This document shows positions 36,765 through 51,963 of a DNA stretch of 64,000 nucleotides, in pieces. Source of the DNA: Megamerina dolium (taxonomy: Eukaryota > Arthropoda > Insecta > Diptera > Megamerinidae). Location: assembly GCA_963854835.1 (NCBI GenBank), contig OY978527.1:34148540-34212539 (forward strand), in the 5' to 3' direction. The notes under the pieces were generated by a model. That model saw only the letters and a program-made list of their open reading frames with translations, did not search any database and was not told the origin of the DNA. A program made the translations under genes and the position numbers. The first letter of the stretch is position 1; every line of letters starts with the position of its first letter.

Positions 36765-37620
36765 CTATCTACCACTGTTCAATATATTACAATTGCAATT
36801 CGTTGCAATTGTGCTAGCACAGAACTTTTTGTCGCCCAGAAATGGTCGATAAAATTCACGGTATGATATTGGACTATCGGCGTCAAAGTCAAAATACGTA
36901 AACTTGAGAACTACAGAGTAGTATTTGGTGATGTTCAACCGCATTCCGAACGAGTTTTTGTGCTGTTTCATCAACAACACTTTTGTTTTTTGCAAAAGTG
37001 GCTGTTTCTTTACGATTTCAGCCTTCAATCGGTCCGAAAACTCACAATAATAGTCGCTGTTGATGATGGTTCCTTTTTGGATATAGTCGATGAATATTAT
37101 TCCGTACGCATCACAAAATGCAGACACCATCAGGTGACTGTCCGTTGGATTGTAGTGTGTAATGGTGAAGCCATGTTTCGTCCATTGTCGCATATCGACG
37201 ATAGAAATCGGTTTTATTGCGGTTTAACAGCGCCAAACACTCTGTTGAAGCATCGATACGTTGTTGTTTTTGGTCGACTGTGAGCTCACGTTAAACAGAG
37301 CTTTCGCATACCCAAATGTTAGTGTAAAATGGTAAAAACAATACCATCTGATATCTTTACAATGTCAGCTAGCTCGTGCACCTTCAAATTGCGATCGTTC
37401 ATAACCAATTTGTGGATTTTTTTGGTTTTTTCTGGAATAACGTTTGTGCTGGTACGACCACGTTTAAATCCAGCAATCCACTTTTCTACCATTTGTCTCG
37501 ATGGAGCAGAATCTGGATAATGTTTATCAAGCCATTGTTAGGTTTGCACTGTATTTTTTTTTCATCAAAAAGCAATGCTTCATTCACTTTTATCCAGTAT
37601 TTCTTCCATAACAAAAGTTG
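36765..37620 (-). pseudogene. mariner transposase relic
   Basis: Minus strand: KQQRIDASTECLALLNRNK, then YATMDETWLHHYNPTDS (block with the first catalytic Asp), MVSAFCDAYGIIFIDYIQKG, TINSDYYCEFSDRLKAEI, and KVLLMKQ where VLFHQDNA with the second Asp is expected. The second catalytic block and C-terminal third are damaged. The N-terminal HTH region around 37.3-37.6 kb is frameshifted. Irritans-like by its wording, but the subfamily is uncertain. Confidence 0.7.
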
Positions 37621-37774
37621 CTTCACACAAAATTTTTAAAGTAATTATTTTTTCAGTATATTAATTTTAAATCTAAATTTCTTGCAAAATCTCAAAATTT
37701 TTAGTTATGGATTAGCAACACAATGGTCTATTAAATATATTTTTTTACCGGATTATTACCATGGGTTAAGTAAT

Positions 37775-38075
37775 CAATTGAAAAGACGCACATTATAACA
37801 AAGAACGAAGACTACATTCTACAAGACACTCATCATTCCTGTTATTACACATGACGCTCAAGCCTGGACTATTTTAACCTCAGATGAGACCATGCTTGGA
37901 ATTGTCGAGAATTATTCTACGCAAGATCTTTGGAATCGAATAAGGTGTTAGCTGTATTAGATATATGCGAAATATTGACATAGAGGAAACTATTAAAATT
38001 CAGTGGCTGCGTTGAATCGCTGGCGAAGAATAAGGAAGGCTCGCGAAGTATGCTAAAGTCGTCTTAAATAGATTT
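37775..38075 (+). pseudogene. RTE-like LINE 3' fragment, strongly decayed
   Basis: Shows TTFYKTLIIPVITHDAQAW-type sequence in frame-broken form at 37.81-37.87 kb, then RIILRKIFGIE, NIDIEETIKIQWLR and KVVLNRFSQ. Same family as 21.2 and 60.5 kb, older, with no clear (TAAG)n tail. Confidence 0.55.
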
Positions 38076-41554
<3,479 letters not shown>

Positions 41555-41556
41555 TA

Positions 41557-42639
41557 TATGTGTGAGCGGTGTGAGTAGCCGGCGCTGGAATGGCTGAAAC
41601 ATCCATACGAGTAACTGATAAGTGTTGTCCTCACAGTTACACACAATCTTCATAATAGTATGTACTTGGATGTACATACATATGTATGTACGTATATAGT
41701 TCCAGACAAGGTACCTTCGTTGCTCACATACAGTGTCTGAGGTGAAAGGTGTCTGAGCATATTCGATCGTCTTTTAATAATTTTATTTAATGTGGCACTA
41801 CAAGAAGCAGTAGAATCAGCAAGTCAAGCAGACAGGATTGCGACAACTATGAGAGTGCGCCGTAAAAAGAAAAAACACAGCAGCAGCAGCAGCAGCGTCA
41901 TCATCATCATTATTATAAATTGTAAATTATTTAAGTTTATGCGTTTTAATTTAAATTGGAACTTGTGGCGGTAACGATTAAACGTTACTCTACTCGTTTC
42001 AGTATCAGTTTCTTCCCGATTCCCCTTTGATATTACATTTGTTTACGCGTATCATTTTTCATGTTGTTTTTTATTTTTCTTCTACATGCTTTTTGATATA
42101 TTCATATTGCATATATATTAGAATGCACCTTATTGAGCGAATTATTTTACGAAGCGTGATACACGTAGCTTCTTTTTGTATTAGGTGGTAAGTATATTTA
42201 TAAAATATTTATAAAATATTATCTCTTTACTAGTTGCATTACAGTTAGTAGGGATGCGTACTAAAAAAAAAAATATAAAAAATAGAAATATGAAAAATAA
42301 AATAATAAAAAATAAAAAATAATTAATAATAATAAAAAAAAAATATTATCATAAAAGTAAGCATTAATTGACTTTATTATTTAAAGATTATTGCTGTTTT
42401 TTTGGCCGTAAATATGGCTAATATGATTATTCAATCGTAGCCAACTTATCCTTGTTTTTTTTTGGACTTTACGTAGCTCTAATCTTATGGTTTTGCGAGC
42501 TCTATGGAAAATACCTCCGATTTTCGTAATCCAGCTAAATAATTTCTCAACGTTTTACTGGTCAAAGTTTTGCCTTGATGAAAAGTCAAACAATACTTTT
42601 TCATGGGAAATTATTACTACCTAAAGAACTATCAATTGC
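41557..42639. other. Gene-free stretch
   Basis: Non-coding with a (CAG)n tract at about 41879-41896 followed by (ATC)n, and an A-rich AAATAAAAAATAA region at 42.27-42.35 kb. Confidence 0.45.
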
Positions 42640-42766
42640 CTGCCGACAGGTCTGTACTGGATGAAAGAAAAATATTTTCGATAATAAAGTTGTGCTTCAG
42701 CCGGGGATTGAACCCACGACCTACGGTACTTACCATTGAGTGGCGGCACAGAATTCAGTGGTTATT
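42640..42766 (-). mobile_element. tRNA-derived SINE, copy C (partial)
   Basis: TTCAGCCGGGGATTGAACCC and CGACCTACGG match the box-B half of copies A and B; the box-A part is replaced by CCATTGAGTGGCGGCAC. Decayed. Confidence 0.65.
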
Positions 42767-43984
42767 CTGGATTAAAAGAACGAAATAAAAGAATGCTGTA
42801 ATCAAAGATTTAAAAAACACTATATCGAGCTCTTGGAAATCTTTAAAGTATTGAAAAGGAGCACTCTCTTGTTGCACTCTTATAAATTTTTGGTTGCCGA
42901 TCTCCAATCGTTATCAATGTAGACCTGAGTGCAGGCACTTTACAGAAACTTGGAAATGTAGCATATTTTTTGATTAGATTAAAAAATTGGTCAAAATTTT
43001 GGATACAAATGAAACTTAGTTTACTTTTATGAGATGTGCCAATGAAGTTTTTTTTCGAATTTGTTCTAATTTGACTATTTCCTGTGATAACTTGTTGGGC
43101 AAAAATTATTGCACAAATTTATATATTTCCTTTGGGCGAAGCACTATGGTGCGACTAACAAAATGTTGCCTATTGGACTAAATCGTACGAACAAAACTTT
43201 GAGACAATTTTTTTTAGCAATTGATTGAGATAATGGCAAAATGTAGAATATTTGAAAATATAATGAAAAAATTAAAAGGTATGTGGCAAAAATATGTTTT
43301 GAAAAATAAGGGACACTCTATGTATATAAAATGTATTATATATGCTATATACTCATAGCTTAATTCCATCAACAGAAGCGATTAAATTATTTTCTTACTT
43401 GCATTCTTCGTATTGATAACCAACATGACTAAGTACATACTCGTATATGATGCTGATGCTGATGTTGATGCTGATGATGATGAGGATGATGATGATGACG
43501 AACAGAAGGCGTTATCATTATCTGACACAAAAATTTTATATTAATTATGTTGACATGTTGGTTTAAACATATTTATTAAGTTAGTTACAATAAGTATGTA
43601 CTTATACATACTATTTGTATATAAGAGCACATAGCTATTTTGTTATTATTACTGTTATTGCAATCCAAATGTATACACATAATTAATTGTTTATTAAATA
43701 AAAATATACATATTTGTGTATATACATATTTACGAATACCTGTGTACATATACTACATATAATCATATATCATCCGACAAGTGAAAGTACACGTATGTGC
43801 AATGCGTGCTGCCATATGTATGTATCCTACTTCAATTTCATTATCTTCCGTATACTTAGTTATACATTTATACGTATTATGTGTGCACATTAGTCCTGCC
43901 ATAAATATTGATATAAGATTTTTATACTGCAGAAAAAGAAATAATTATTGAATTTGAATAATTCTTTGATAGGTAATTGTGACA
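42767..43984. other. Gene-free stretch
   Basis: Non-coding; a (GATGCT)n/(GAT)n tract lies at about 43448-43500 and TA/CA-rich DNA at 43.6-43.8 kb. Confidence 0.45.
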
Positions 43985-44925
43985 ATAGTAAATTATTCCG
44001 CCCTGAGGCGGAATGATTCCACCCCTGGACACATACACCCATATAGTAAAACATCCAAAGCTGTTTGCATTCCCAGGCCACATTTTTTTATGGCCATATT
44101 AAATTTACAATTTGTTGTTTGAATGTTTTTAGAATAAGTGGGAAAAAAGGGTTAACATTCAAATCGGGGTTTGGGTATATACAGTAAAATTTCATGAGGA
44201 ATTATTTTGTAAAACATTTTAACCCGCTAGCTCTCTGACGAAATGGTCGTTTTGACCACTATTTTGGAAAGTCTGAATAAAATGGCATATGGGAGGTCGC
44301 TAGAGGGTTAAAGTATTCCAGAAATTTATTCGTCGAAAGATTTTACTAGGGCTATTCTCAGACAAAATCTTTAGACAAAGAACGTAAATTCCACAGATAA
44401 CAAAAAACAAATATATCTCCTTGAAATATCCAGCGTTTATATGCATTCTTTTATAATTTGTTCGGCGCGCTTGGAACATCGGTATCGCAATCATCGCTAT
44501 CATCAGGATATGAGACACACATGATGTCCACATGTGACTGTTGTGTAAAGAATACCCCTGGAGAATTTTGCCAGCGAATCATTTTCTAGAACATGTTAAC
44601 CCACTAGCGATCTCCTAAATGCCGTTTTATTTAGACTCTCCAAAAGAGGGGTCAACAGAACCCATTCGTGAGAAAGCTAATTAAAATGTTTTACAAAAGT
44701 ATTCTCCGTGAAATTTTACTGTTTATGTACTCAAACCACATATTTCGCTCCGATATGAATTTTAACCCTTTTTTCCCATTTATTCTAAAAGCAGTCAGAC
44801 AAAAAATTGCAAATTTAATATGACCATAAAAAAATTGGCCTGAGAATGCAAAAAATGTTGGAGGTTTTACTATATGGATCTAGGTCTTTCGTCCTGAGGT
44901 GGAGTCATTCTGCCTCTACAAATAC
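43985..44925. mobile_element. Foldback element (~940 bp) with piggyBac-like motifs
   Basis: The left arm (about 43985-44330) and right arm (about 44590-44925) are inverted copies over ~340 bp. For example AGAATAAGTGGGAAAAAAGG (left) pairs with the complement of CCTTTTTTCCCATTTATTCT (right), and GCGGAATGATTCCACC with GGTGGAGTCATTCTGCC. Inside each arm is a palindromic segment starting TTAACCCGCTAGC or TTAACCCACTAGCG; in the left arm it ends GGTCGCTAGAGGGTTAA. The central loop encodes on the minus strand an acidic DDSDDCDTD run. The TTAA and acidic peptide suggest a piggyBac origin; this is inference. Confidence 0.7.
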
Positions 44926-47189
44926 TACTCATCGACGCTCTAAGCACGATATCTATGGGGAAAATGCTTCATAGCTTCTACCAACGCCTGCATCCATGAC
45001 TTTAGGTTGCAGTGGCATCTTTTACAGACCATGTTCTCTAACGATCATTCCATCTTGACGGCTGAAGCTACTATACTAAAATGGTTTGGCGCATTTGTAG
45101 AGCACACATACCAATTGTCAAATCTACCAACATAAAATTGTGTTGCATTATATTATCAACCGCAAAAACCGCATTTACACTTGTATCAATATTTGTGGTA
45201 AGACTAATATACGAATATAAAGTTGTTAATAATGAATATGGACCTCATTCGTTCAGAATTGTATGTATTTCAAACTGTCAATTATATTGCAAAGAATCAT
45301 AATTTTTATTTTGGCACTCCTTCCTCCTTCTGCTCCTTCTTCATTCAATTTATATGTAGATCAGCATGAATACTTTTGTTTACACAAACATATACATATG
45401 TACTACATACTTATATTATCTGGATTTATATAATGATGTATGCATTTGTATTGCTGAAATTACAAGATAATTATTGATTAGCTGACATATACGAGCATAC
45501 GCGCAAGAGTATGTTGTAAATCAAGTGAACATATCTGTATTCACAGACTAAATTAAAAAGTGCAATGAAATACATATTTAGTACGATATTCATAATAATA
45601 TCAGAATAACAATAATACATATTAGTGTCTATGGCATGTCAGAGTATAGGCCGCACACACTGACTGTGGCATTTTGACAACTCTTTTCTCTCCATGTGTG
45701 CATTCTTGGATTTTCTCCTTCTTTTCTCAACGTACGTATCACCAAGCCGATGAAAGCTCATCTGATCGACGTTGTTTTTATGTCACCTAGTTGCCTTTAT
45801 TTACATATGTGCCTAAACAGTCAGTTAGTAAAATTTATTTATATCGTCATATGAGTTGTATTTTTGCAACCGGAAGAATATATGTAGTGCAGATATTGTT
45901 TTAGACTAACAGATGTGCAAAAATAAAAACAACAACAAATATTTAGTTCAAAGCGGATAAGAGCAATAAATTTGAACCCATTGAAACAATATACTCTTTC
46001 ATATTCTTCATTTTGATTAGGGATTACGCCATATGAACAAGGATATATTTCTCTTTGCATAAAAAGGCGTTAAATAGTTCACAGCATGCTAGTGATAAGA
46101 ATCTCTTTTCTTTCACATTATTAATTACTGGCATGTAACCAAAGATCCAATGTCCTGTTGTCCTATTATCCTTTGGACACGGCATAGATCAATAGCAGCC
46201 AGAACAGTCAGAATCGCATTTTTGATACGTGCTATGCATTGGCATGCGATGCTTAACAAGCATGTCTTTGAATTCAATTCTATTGCATATACAATTTTCT
46301 TTTACCAATAGTCATGTTGTGCAGAAACTGTTTCCATTGTTGGTATTTCCTACTGTTAGTAGTAAATTTGATTTGGTTACATGCCAAGTGACAAACAGAA
46401 AAACAATGAAAAAGTCAAATAATAAAAATACGATACATATTAAACGAATAGGAAATAATCAATATCAAAGACCACTTGTAACAAAAACCCATTTGACTAT
46501 TTGCTATTATTTAAAAGTATTTAGTAAATTATCAAACATCCTTGAAAACCCCGCCCTATACTTGTATATACCTATCTATGTATATTGATTATGACCATTA
46601 AGGTGGCCTAAAAATGTATAGGAGAAATATTTTGAACGCAAATTCAAATTTTCAAGGACCAAACATATTCGATTTTATAAAAACCTAATATATGTATACC
46701 TCGTTTCGTCAAGATTTATTAAATTTGAGAACTCGCTCCTGAGCTCTAAAATTGGAAAATAGTGAAGCTTCATTATTTTTTTTATTTGTCCATTGAATCT
46801 AACCTCTAGAGGAGTTAATTGTATGATTGTCCTCAATTAATTTTCTTCTCACGATATTTTTTCGGAGCATACTAATCCCCTATCTCTGTTCCTTAAGGGA
46901 CTTCTTTACAAAATTGATATGGATATAAATTTTCGCTGCCTCCGCTTCCTGGAGTTGCATCTAGAGCGAAAAATTATATGATCAGCCGCCATTAAATTAT
47001 GTTTTCGATATTTCTGCAAAACTTATTTATCCCCTATCTGCAACCCTACACTTACAAAATATCTCCATGTTAAAGTGTCATATTTAGGCCACTGAAATTG
47101 GTATGTGTAATTCTTTAGAAGTGTCATTTTTTAGCTCCGACTATGTCACCTTTTATGCCTACAAAATACCATTCGCGGGAAGCTTTGTT
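44926..47189. other. Gene-free stretch
   Basis: Non-coding DNA. Several 60-120-codon frames here have no family features. Nothing else recognised. Confidence 0.4.
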
Positions 47190-47640
47190 TTTTGGTTTTC
47201 ATCTAAAGACAAGTGCTGCGCAAAATAATTGCATGCTGCGTGAGGCTTCTGGAAATTGGATTCCTCATGAACTAAATCCAAGAGAAATCGAAAGGTGATT
47301 TTGCATGTCTGAAATGCTGCTTCAACGGCACATAGGGAAGTCTTTTTTGCATCGTATCGTTGCTGGCGACGAAAAATGGATCTATTATGACAACCCTAAG
47401 CACAAAAAGTCATATGTGAGTTATGGTCAACCAGTCAATCGACTCCAAAATCAAATATCAAGAGCTCGAAGGTGATGCTGTGTATTTGGTGGGATCAGAA
47501 GGGTATGGTGTACTATGAGTTGCTAGAACCGCATGAAACCATTAATGGGGAACGCTACCGACAACAATTCACCAAAGTGAGCGAGCATTGAACCAAAAAC
47601 CTCCTCGAGACGTTATTATCCTCAAAAGATGACCGGCTCT
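47190..47640 (+). pseudogene. mariner transposase relic
   Basis: + strand, shifting frames: LREASGNWIPHELNPREIER, LLQRHIGKSFLHRIVAGDEK with WIYYDNPKHKKSY (first Asp in GDEKW), then VMLCIWWDQKGMVYYELLEP in broken form and INGERYRQQFTKVSEH. The second and third acidic blocks are missing. Wording is that of the capitata/mauritiana-type mariners of flies. Confidence 0.75.
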
Positions 47641-48404
47641 AATAGGACAGAATTCATGCATACCATGAAAAAGATTTGTTTCCCAAGGACTTTGCACAAA
47701 ATATATTGTAGCAATTTTTTAAAACATAGCCTCAAAGTCAGGAAAAAATCGTTGAAATAGAGTTGTATACCAATGGTGCCGCTATAGAGTTCAAATGTTC
47801 TCAATTTCGTTTATGATCGTAATATTTCCTCCGAATGACCAAAAATGAAACACGTTCTTCTTATATTTGAAACGAGCTATATTAAAAATATGTGTGCCGT
47901 TTTGATCAAAAACTTTTTGCCATTTTTGAGGTTAAGCCATTATTCTATGTGTGTAGAACTTCTGGGTTTTATGAGCGAAAAACTGATCCAAGTGCGTTTT
48001 GCAGACCTCTACGGAATATAAATTTACACCATTAATGGTGTTCTGTTCTGGAGAGATCAAAACAAATGATAATCTGAAAGTGCAAGGTCCAGGCTATATG
48101 ATGAATGCATCAAAACTTTCCAGCCAAACTCTCTCAGTTTCTGCCGGGTTATCAAATATGTGTGCAGTGTCAGAATCAATCGTTTGACCAGGTTGTAGAA
48201 GCTCATAGTGAACAATTCTCTTCTAATCCCATTAGACACACAGCATTACCTTTCTTGGTGTTACTCCTGGCTTTGCCACCGTTTGCGAAGCTTCACCTCA
48301 CTTCGTCCATGATATTTATCACACATTATTGTCGTACGTACTCCACTTTATATTCTCCGCAATCATTCGCTTCAGAAATGGTTCGATTTCCGTTTTAGCA
48401 GTAA

Positions 48405-48655
48405 ATCACAAATGGAAATTCGGTTCATTGACATTGATATAGTCAGTCGAATCAAAATCCAGCGGCTGCGCTGGCGGGATCATGTCGAGCGAATGGAAGA
48501 AGACGCTTCAGCGAACAGGGTATTTAATTCGGCATCTGCTGGAGGATGCAGAAGAAAAGGAAGACCAAACCTTCGTTGGAAGGACCAAATGTTGCGTAAC
48601 CTGGCGGCGCTTGGAATATTCAATTGGCGTCAGCAAGCGAAGAAAACACATAAGA
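48405..48655 (+). pseudogene. RTE-like LINE 3' fragment inserted in a mariner
   Basis: IDIVSRIKIQRLRWRDHVERM, SASAGGCRRKGRPNLRWKDQ and NLAALGIFNWRQQAK match the end of the RTE-like family. It splits the mariner between VWVPHELTV and LLLKRNEIEPF. The tail reads AAGAAGAAGAAG instead of TAAG repeats. Confidence 0.75.
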
Positions 48656-49146
48656 AGAAGAAGAAATTTATCACTGTTAATTCATGTGGCACCCAAACAT
48701 CGTTTGTATGCAACTTTCTTCAAATGGCTGATAACTGTTTGGTGATGAATGCCTAATTCCTTAGCAACATCCACACTGTTTATGAGCCGGTCTTGCTAAA
48801 TTTTTTCCATAATTTCATCCGACCAGAGCGACATGCATCTTTAACATCAAAATTATCATATCGAAAACGATCAAACTACTTCGCTGCTGTTTATGTAGTT
48901 ACAGCATCGTCTCCGTAAGCTTCGCAAATTTTTTCAGAATCCTTCGACGCATTCTGACCTTTTCTATAATATGGTAGAAAAGCAAAATATGACGATAATG
49001 TTACGAATTTTTTCTCATTTTTAAATTTAAATAACTTTTCTCAGAGTAATGCGATTTTAGTAATGCGATTTTAATAACAAAATGAAACTTTCAAACAAGC
49101 TATAGTAGAGCTAGATGTAATTAATATTACCAGAGATGTTACATTT

Positions 49147-49157
49147 TAGAGCCATCT
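49147..49157. repeat. Target-site duplication of the LINE, left copy
   Basis: TAGAGCCATCT, repeated at 53676-53686 on the far side of the LINE; the poly-T (poly-A of the minus strand) follows immediately. Confidence 0.85.
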
Positions 49158-49314
49158 TTTTTTTTTTTTTTTTTGTTAGCTTATTTTTTTTTTATTGAAT
49201 CTTTCTTAAATACAAGAAACTAACAATAATTATTCAAATCTTACAAGCTAAATAAAACTATGTGATATCCCCTACGTTCCATCACAATTTGGTGAGTCGC
49301 GAGATGTAGCAATT

Positions 49315-51963
49315 TTACAGCATATTCAGTGTGTCTTTTCTTTTTAATCGACGATGCCCCTTGCTCAGCAACAATTGCCTAGCAAGGGGATTCGGATGAC
49401 TGTGTAATTTTTGAATGTAGCTTCTGCAGGACATTGCAACTTCCTCAGAAATTGTGGATACATTTAAATCTCGATGGATGTTAACGTTCCTCATATACCA
49501 AGGCGCGTTTACAATAATTCGCAGACACTTGGATTGTATTCGCTGCAATTTTTCGATATTAGAGGGAGATGCGGTGCCCCAAAACTGAATACCATAAGTC
49601 CAGATTGGTTTCAGGATTGCTTTATATAATAGCACTTTGTATTCAAGATTCAACTTTGATCGTTTGTGTAACAGCCACCATAACTGATTCATTTTAAGCT
49701 TGATCTGAGTTTTCTTTGCCTCTATGTGATATTTCCATGTCAGCCTTCTGTCGAGGTGAATACCCAAGTACTTTGTTGAGGAACATTGTGGAACTGATTG
49801 GCCATTAATTTTAAGTGGGGGACATGTATCTAGCCTTAGCGTGAAGGTTACATGTACGCTCTTTGATTCATTGACTTTTATACGCCATTTTGCTAGCCAG
49901 ATTTCGAGAGAATCGACGTGAGTCTGCAGGAGTTTAGTAGCTTCTATGGGGTTAGAGCGAGAGCACAATATTGCCGTATCATCAGCAAAGGTCGATATGA
50001 ATGTATAGTTATTGTTGGGCATATCTGAAGTGTATAAGAGATACAGTAAGGGACCCAAAACGCTTCCTTGAGGAACGCCAGCGTGAATATCCAATGGATT
50101 TGTTGTGTAATCCTTGTGATGTACGAGAAATTGTCTTTTCGTGAGGTAGCTACTAAGCAATGAGGAGACATTTGCAGGCAGTAATAGTTTGAGTTTGTAA
50201 ATAAGGCCATCGTGCCATACTTTATCGAAAGCTTGAGTGATATCAAGAAAGACAGCTGAGCAATACTTTTTTTCTTCAAAAGTGTTCCTTATCAGAGTTA
50301 CAATGCGGTGGACTTGTTCTATTGTGCCGTGCTGTTTTCTAAATCCAAACTGATGTTGAGGAATCAGTTGGTTGAGATTAATAAATGGAGTTATATTCAT
50401 GACAAGTAGCTTTTCGAATACTTTAGAAAGTAGAGGCAGGAGGCTGATAGGTCTGTACGATGCAACTTTTGTAGGGTCTTTTCCTGGTTTTGCTATCATA
50501 ATAATTTTTGAAGTTTTCCAGCATTTGGGATAGTGTTTAATACGAAGGATAGCATTGAAAATGTGCATCAGATGAATTACTGAAGCCGGAGGTAGCTCTT
50601 TTATCATTTTACCGGTAATTTTATCTGGACCAGGTGATTTTTTTGGGTTTAAATCTTTATAAATTGCTTTGAATATGTCCTTTTTTTTAATTTTGAGCGT
50701 TATTGAGCAAGGTTGAGAGGTTAATATTGGTAATGAGGACTGTGAAGAGGGTGGATTGGGTGTAAACACACTTTTTAGGTGGTTTGCAAAAGCCAAACCC
50801 TTCTCACAGTTGCTTCTAGCCCAATTACCGTCACTCAAACGGATGGGGGAATCAGTGAGAATTGGCCGATTTGATTTTTTTGCTGATTTCCACAAAGAGT
50901 AGTCTGACGCTTCACCAGGTGTTAATTTCGCTATGTGCTCTTCTAACTCTTTGTTGTTTTTATTTTTTAAGGCTTGCTTTAACTTTCGAGTGCAGTGCTG
51001 TAGCTGTGTTTTCAGATTCGGTGATCTGAATTCTTGCCATTGTCTTCGGAGTCTTCTTTTCTGTCTTACTAGCAATTCAATATCGGCTGGTGTGTATGGG
51101 CTATAGTTTGATTGCTTGCATACCTTTGTGCAGGTGGCTGAGCTGAGAGCTAATGAGAGCAGCTGGTTGAATTTTTCGAGTGCTGAGTCTACATCGTGTC
51201 CATTTCTTAATACAGTACTCAGAGGAAGATGGGAATTTATATATTTCTTGAATTTTAACCAGTCTATTTTCTTTCTAACGCAATTGCTTTGGGGGCTTGG
51301 TGATTTTATAGATATTACCGTGGGTGAGTGGTCAGATGATAGATCATAATTACACTCTGTGGAGATATTTTCCATCTGCAAACCTTTGGCGACTCCAAAG
51401 TCTATGAGATCGGGTATTTTCCTCTTGTCCGTCGGCCAATATGTCGGTTGACCATTTGAAATAACATCGTAGCCGTGGTTAGTGATGATTGAACATAGTC
51501 TTTTGCCTTTTGGAGTTATTAATCGGGAGCCCCAGTGAGTGTGTTTGGCGTTGAAATCGCCAGCAACCAAGAATTTGCTACCAAGAGTTGAGAAAAATTC
51601 TTTATATTGCTGTTCGGTAATACTGTATCTTGGGGGACAGTATATCGCAGATATTACTAGGTTAGAGATGTATTCTTCCAGACATATAGATGTTGCTTGC
51701 AAGTAGACGCTACTAAAATCTTCGAGAACATGATGTTTTATTCTGCTTTTTATCAATATGGCAGTTCCTCCACGTGCCTTACCATGCGGATGATTTGTGG
51801 TGTACAGTTTGTAATATGGTATTTGGTAGCAATTTTTGTCAGTGAAATGGGTCTCAGATATCATCATTATGTCGATTTGGCTGGATTCAAGGAATTGAAT
51901 TAGCTCCAAACGGTGCTGGCTTAAGCCGTTGGCGTTCCAGTGGCATATCTTGAGACAACTCAT
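49315..51963 (-). CDS. LINE ORF2: endonuclease-reverse transcriptase
   Basis: 882 codons, uninterrupted. Residues 1-220 form an APE-type endonuclease: WNANG (Asn10), ISETH (Glu37), GDFNAKH (Asp136, Asn138) and SSDHSP (Asp211, His212). Residues about 480-750 are the reverse transcriptase: SYRPISLLP, FGFRKQHGT, FLDITQAFDKV (Asp574), AGVPQGSVLGPLL and FADDTAIL (Asp661, Asp662). No RNase H follows; the ~130-residue tail typical of the Jockey clade is present. The protein nicks target DNA and copies the element's RNA there. The start overlaps the ORF1 stop by ATGA, so translation is probably coupled by reinitiation. All catalytic residues that I can identify are intact. Confidence 0.93.
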   Translation of the reverse strand: MSCLKICHWNANGLSQHRLELIQFLESSQIDIMMISETHFTDKNCYQIPYYKLYTTNHPHGKARGGTAILIKSRIKHHVLEDFSSVYLQATSICLEEYISNLVISAIYCPPRYSITEQQYKEFFSTLGSKFLVAGDFNAKHTHWGSRLITPKGKRLCSIITNHGYDVISNGQPTYWPTDKRKIPDLIDFGVAKGLQMENISTECNYDLSSDHSPTVISIKSPSPQSNCVRKKIDWLKFKKYINSHLPLSTVLRNGHDVDSALEKFNQLLSLALSSATCTKVCKQSNYSPYTPADIELLVRQKRRLRRQWQEFRSPNLKTQLQHCTRKLKQALKNKNNKELEEHIAKLTPGEASDYSLWKSAKKSNRPILTDSPIRLSDGNWARSNCEKGLAFANHLKSVFTPNPPSSQSSLPILTSQPCSITLKIKKKDIFKAIYKDLNPKKSPGPDKITGKMIKELPPASVIHLMHIFNAILRIKHYPKCWKTSKIIMIAKPGKDPTKVASYRPISLLPLLSKVFEKLLVMNITPFINLNQLIPQHQFGFRKQHGTIEQVHRIVTLIRNTFEEKKYCSAVFLDITQAFDKVWHDGLIYKLKLLLPANVSSLLSSYLTKRQFLVHHKDYTTNPLDIHAGVPQGSVLGPLLYLLYTSDMPNNNYTFISTFADDTAILCSRSNPIEATKLLQTHVDSLEIWLAKWRIKVNESKSVHVTFTLRLDTCPPLKINGQSVPQCSSTKYLGIHLDRRLTWKYHIEAKKTQIKLKMNQLWWLLHKRSKLNLEYKVLLYKAILKPIWTYGIQFWGTASPSNIEKLQRIQSKCLRIIVNAPWYMRNVNIHRDLNVSTISEEVAMSCRSYIQKLHSHPNPLARQLLLSKGHRRLKRKDTLNML

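Noticed and set aside
46601..47100. Short inverted GTGGCCTAAA motifs as transposon ends
   Set aside because: Only about ten bases match and no target duplication or family features support it.
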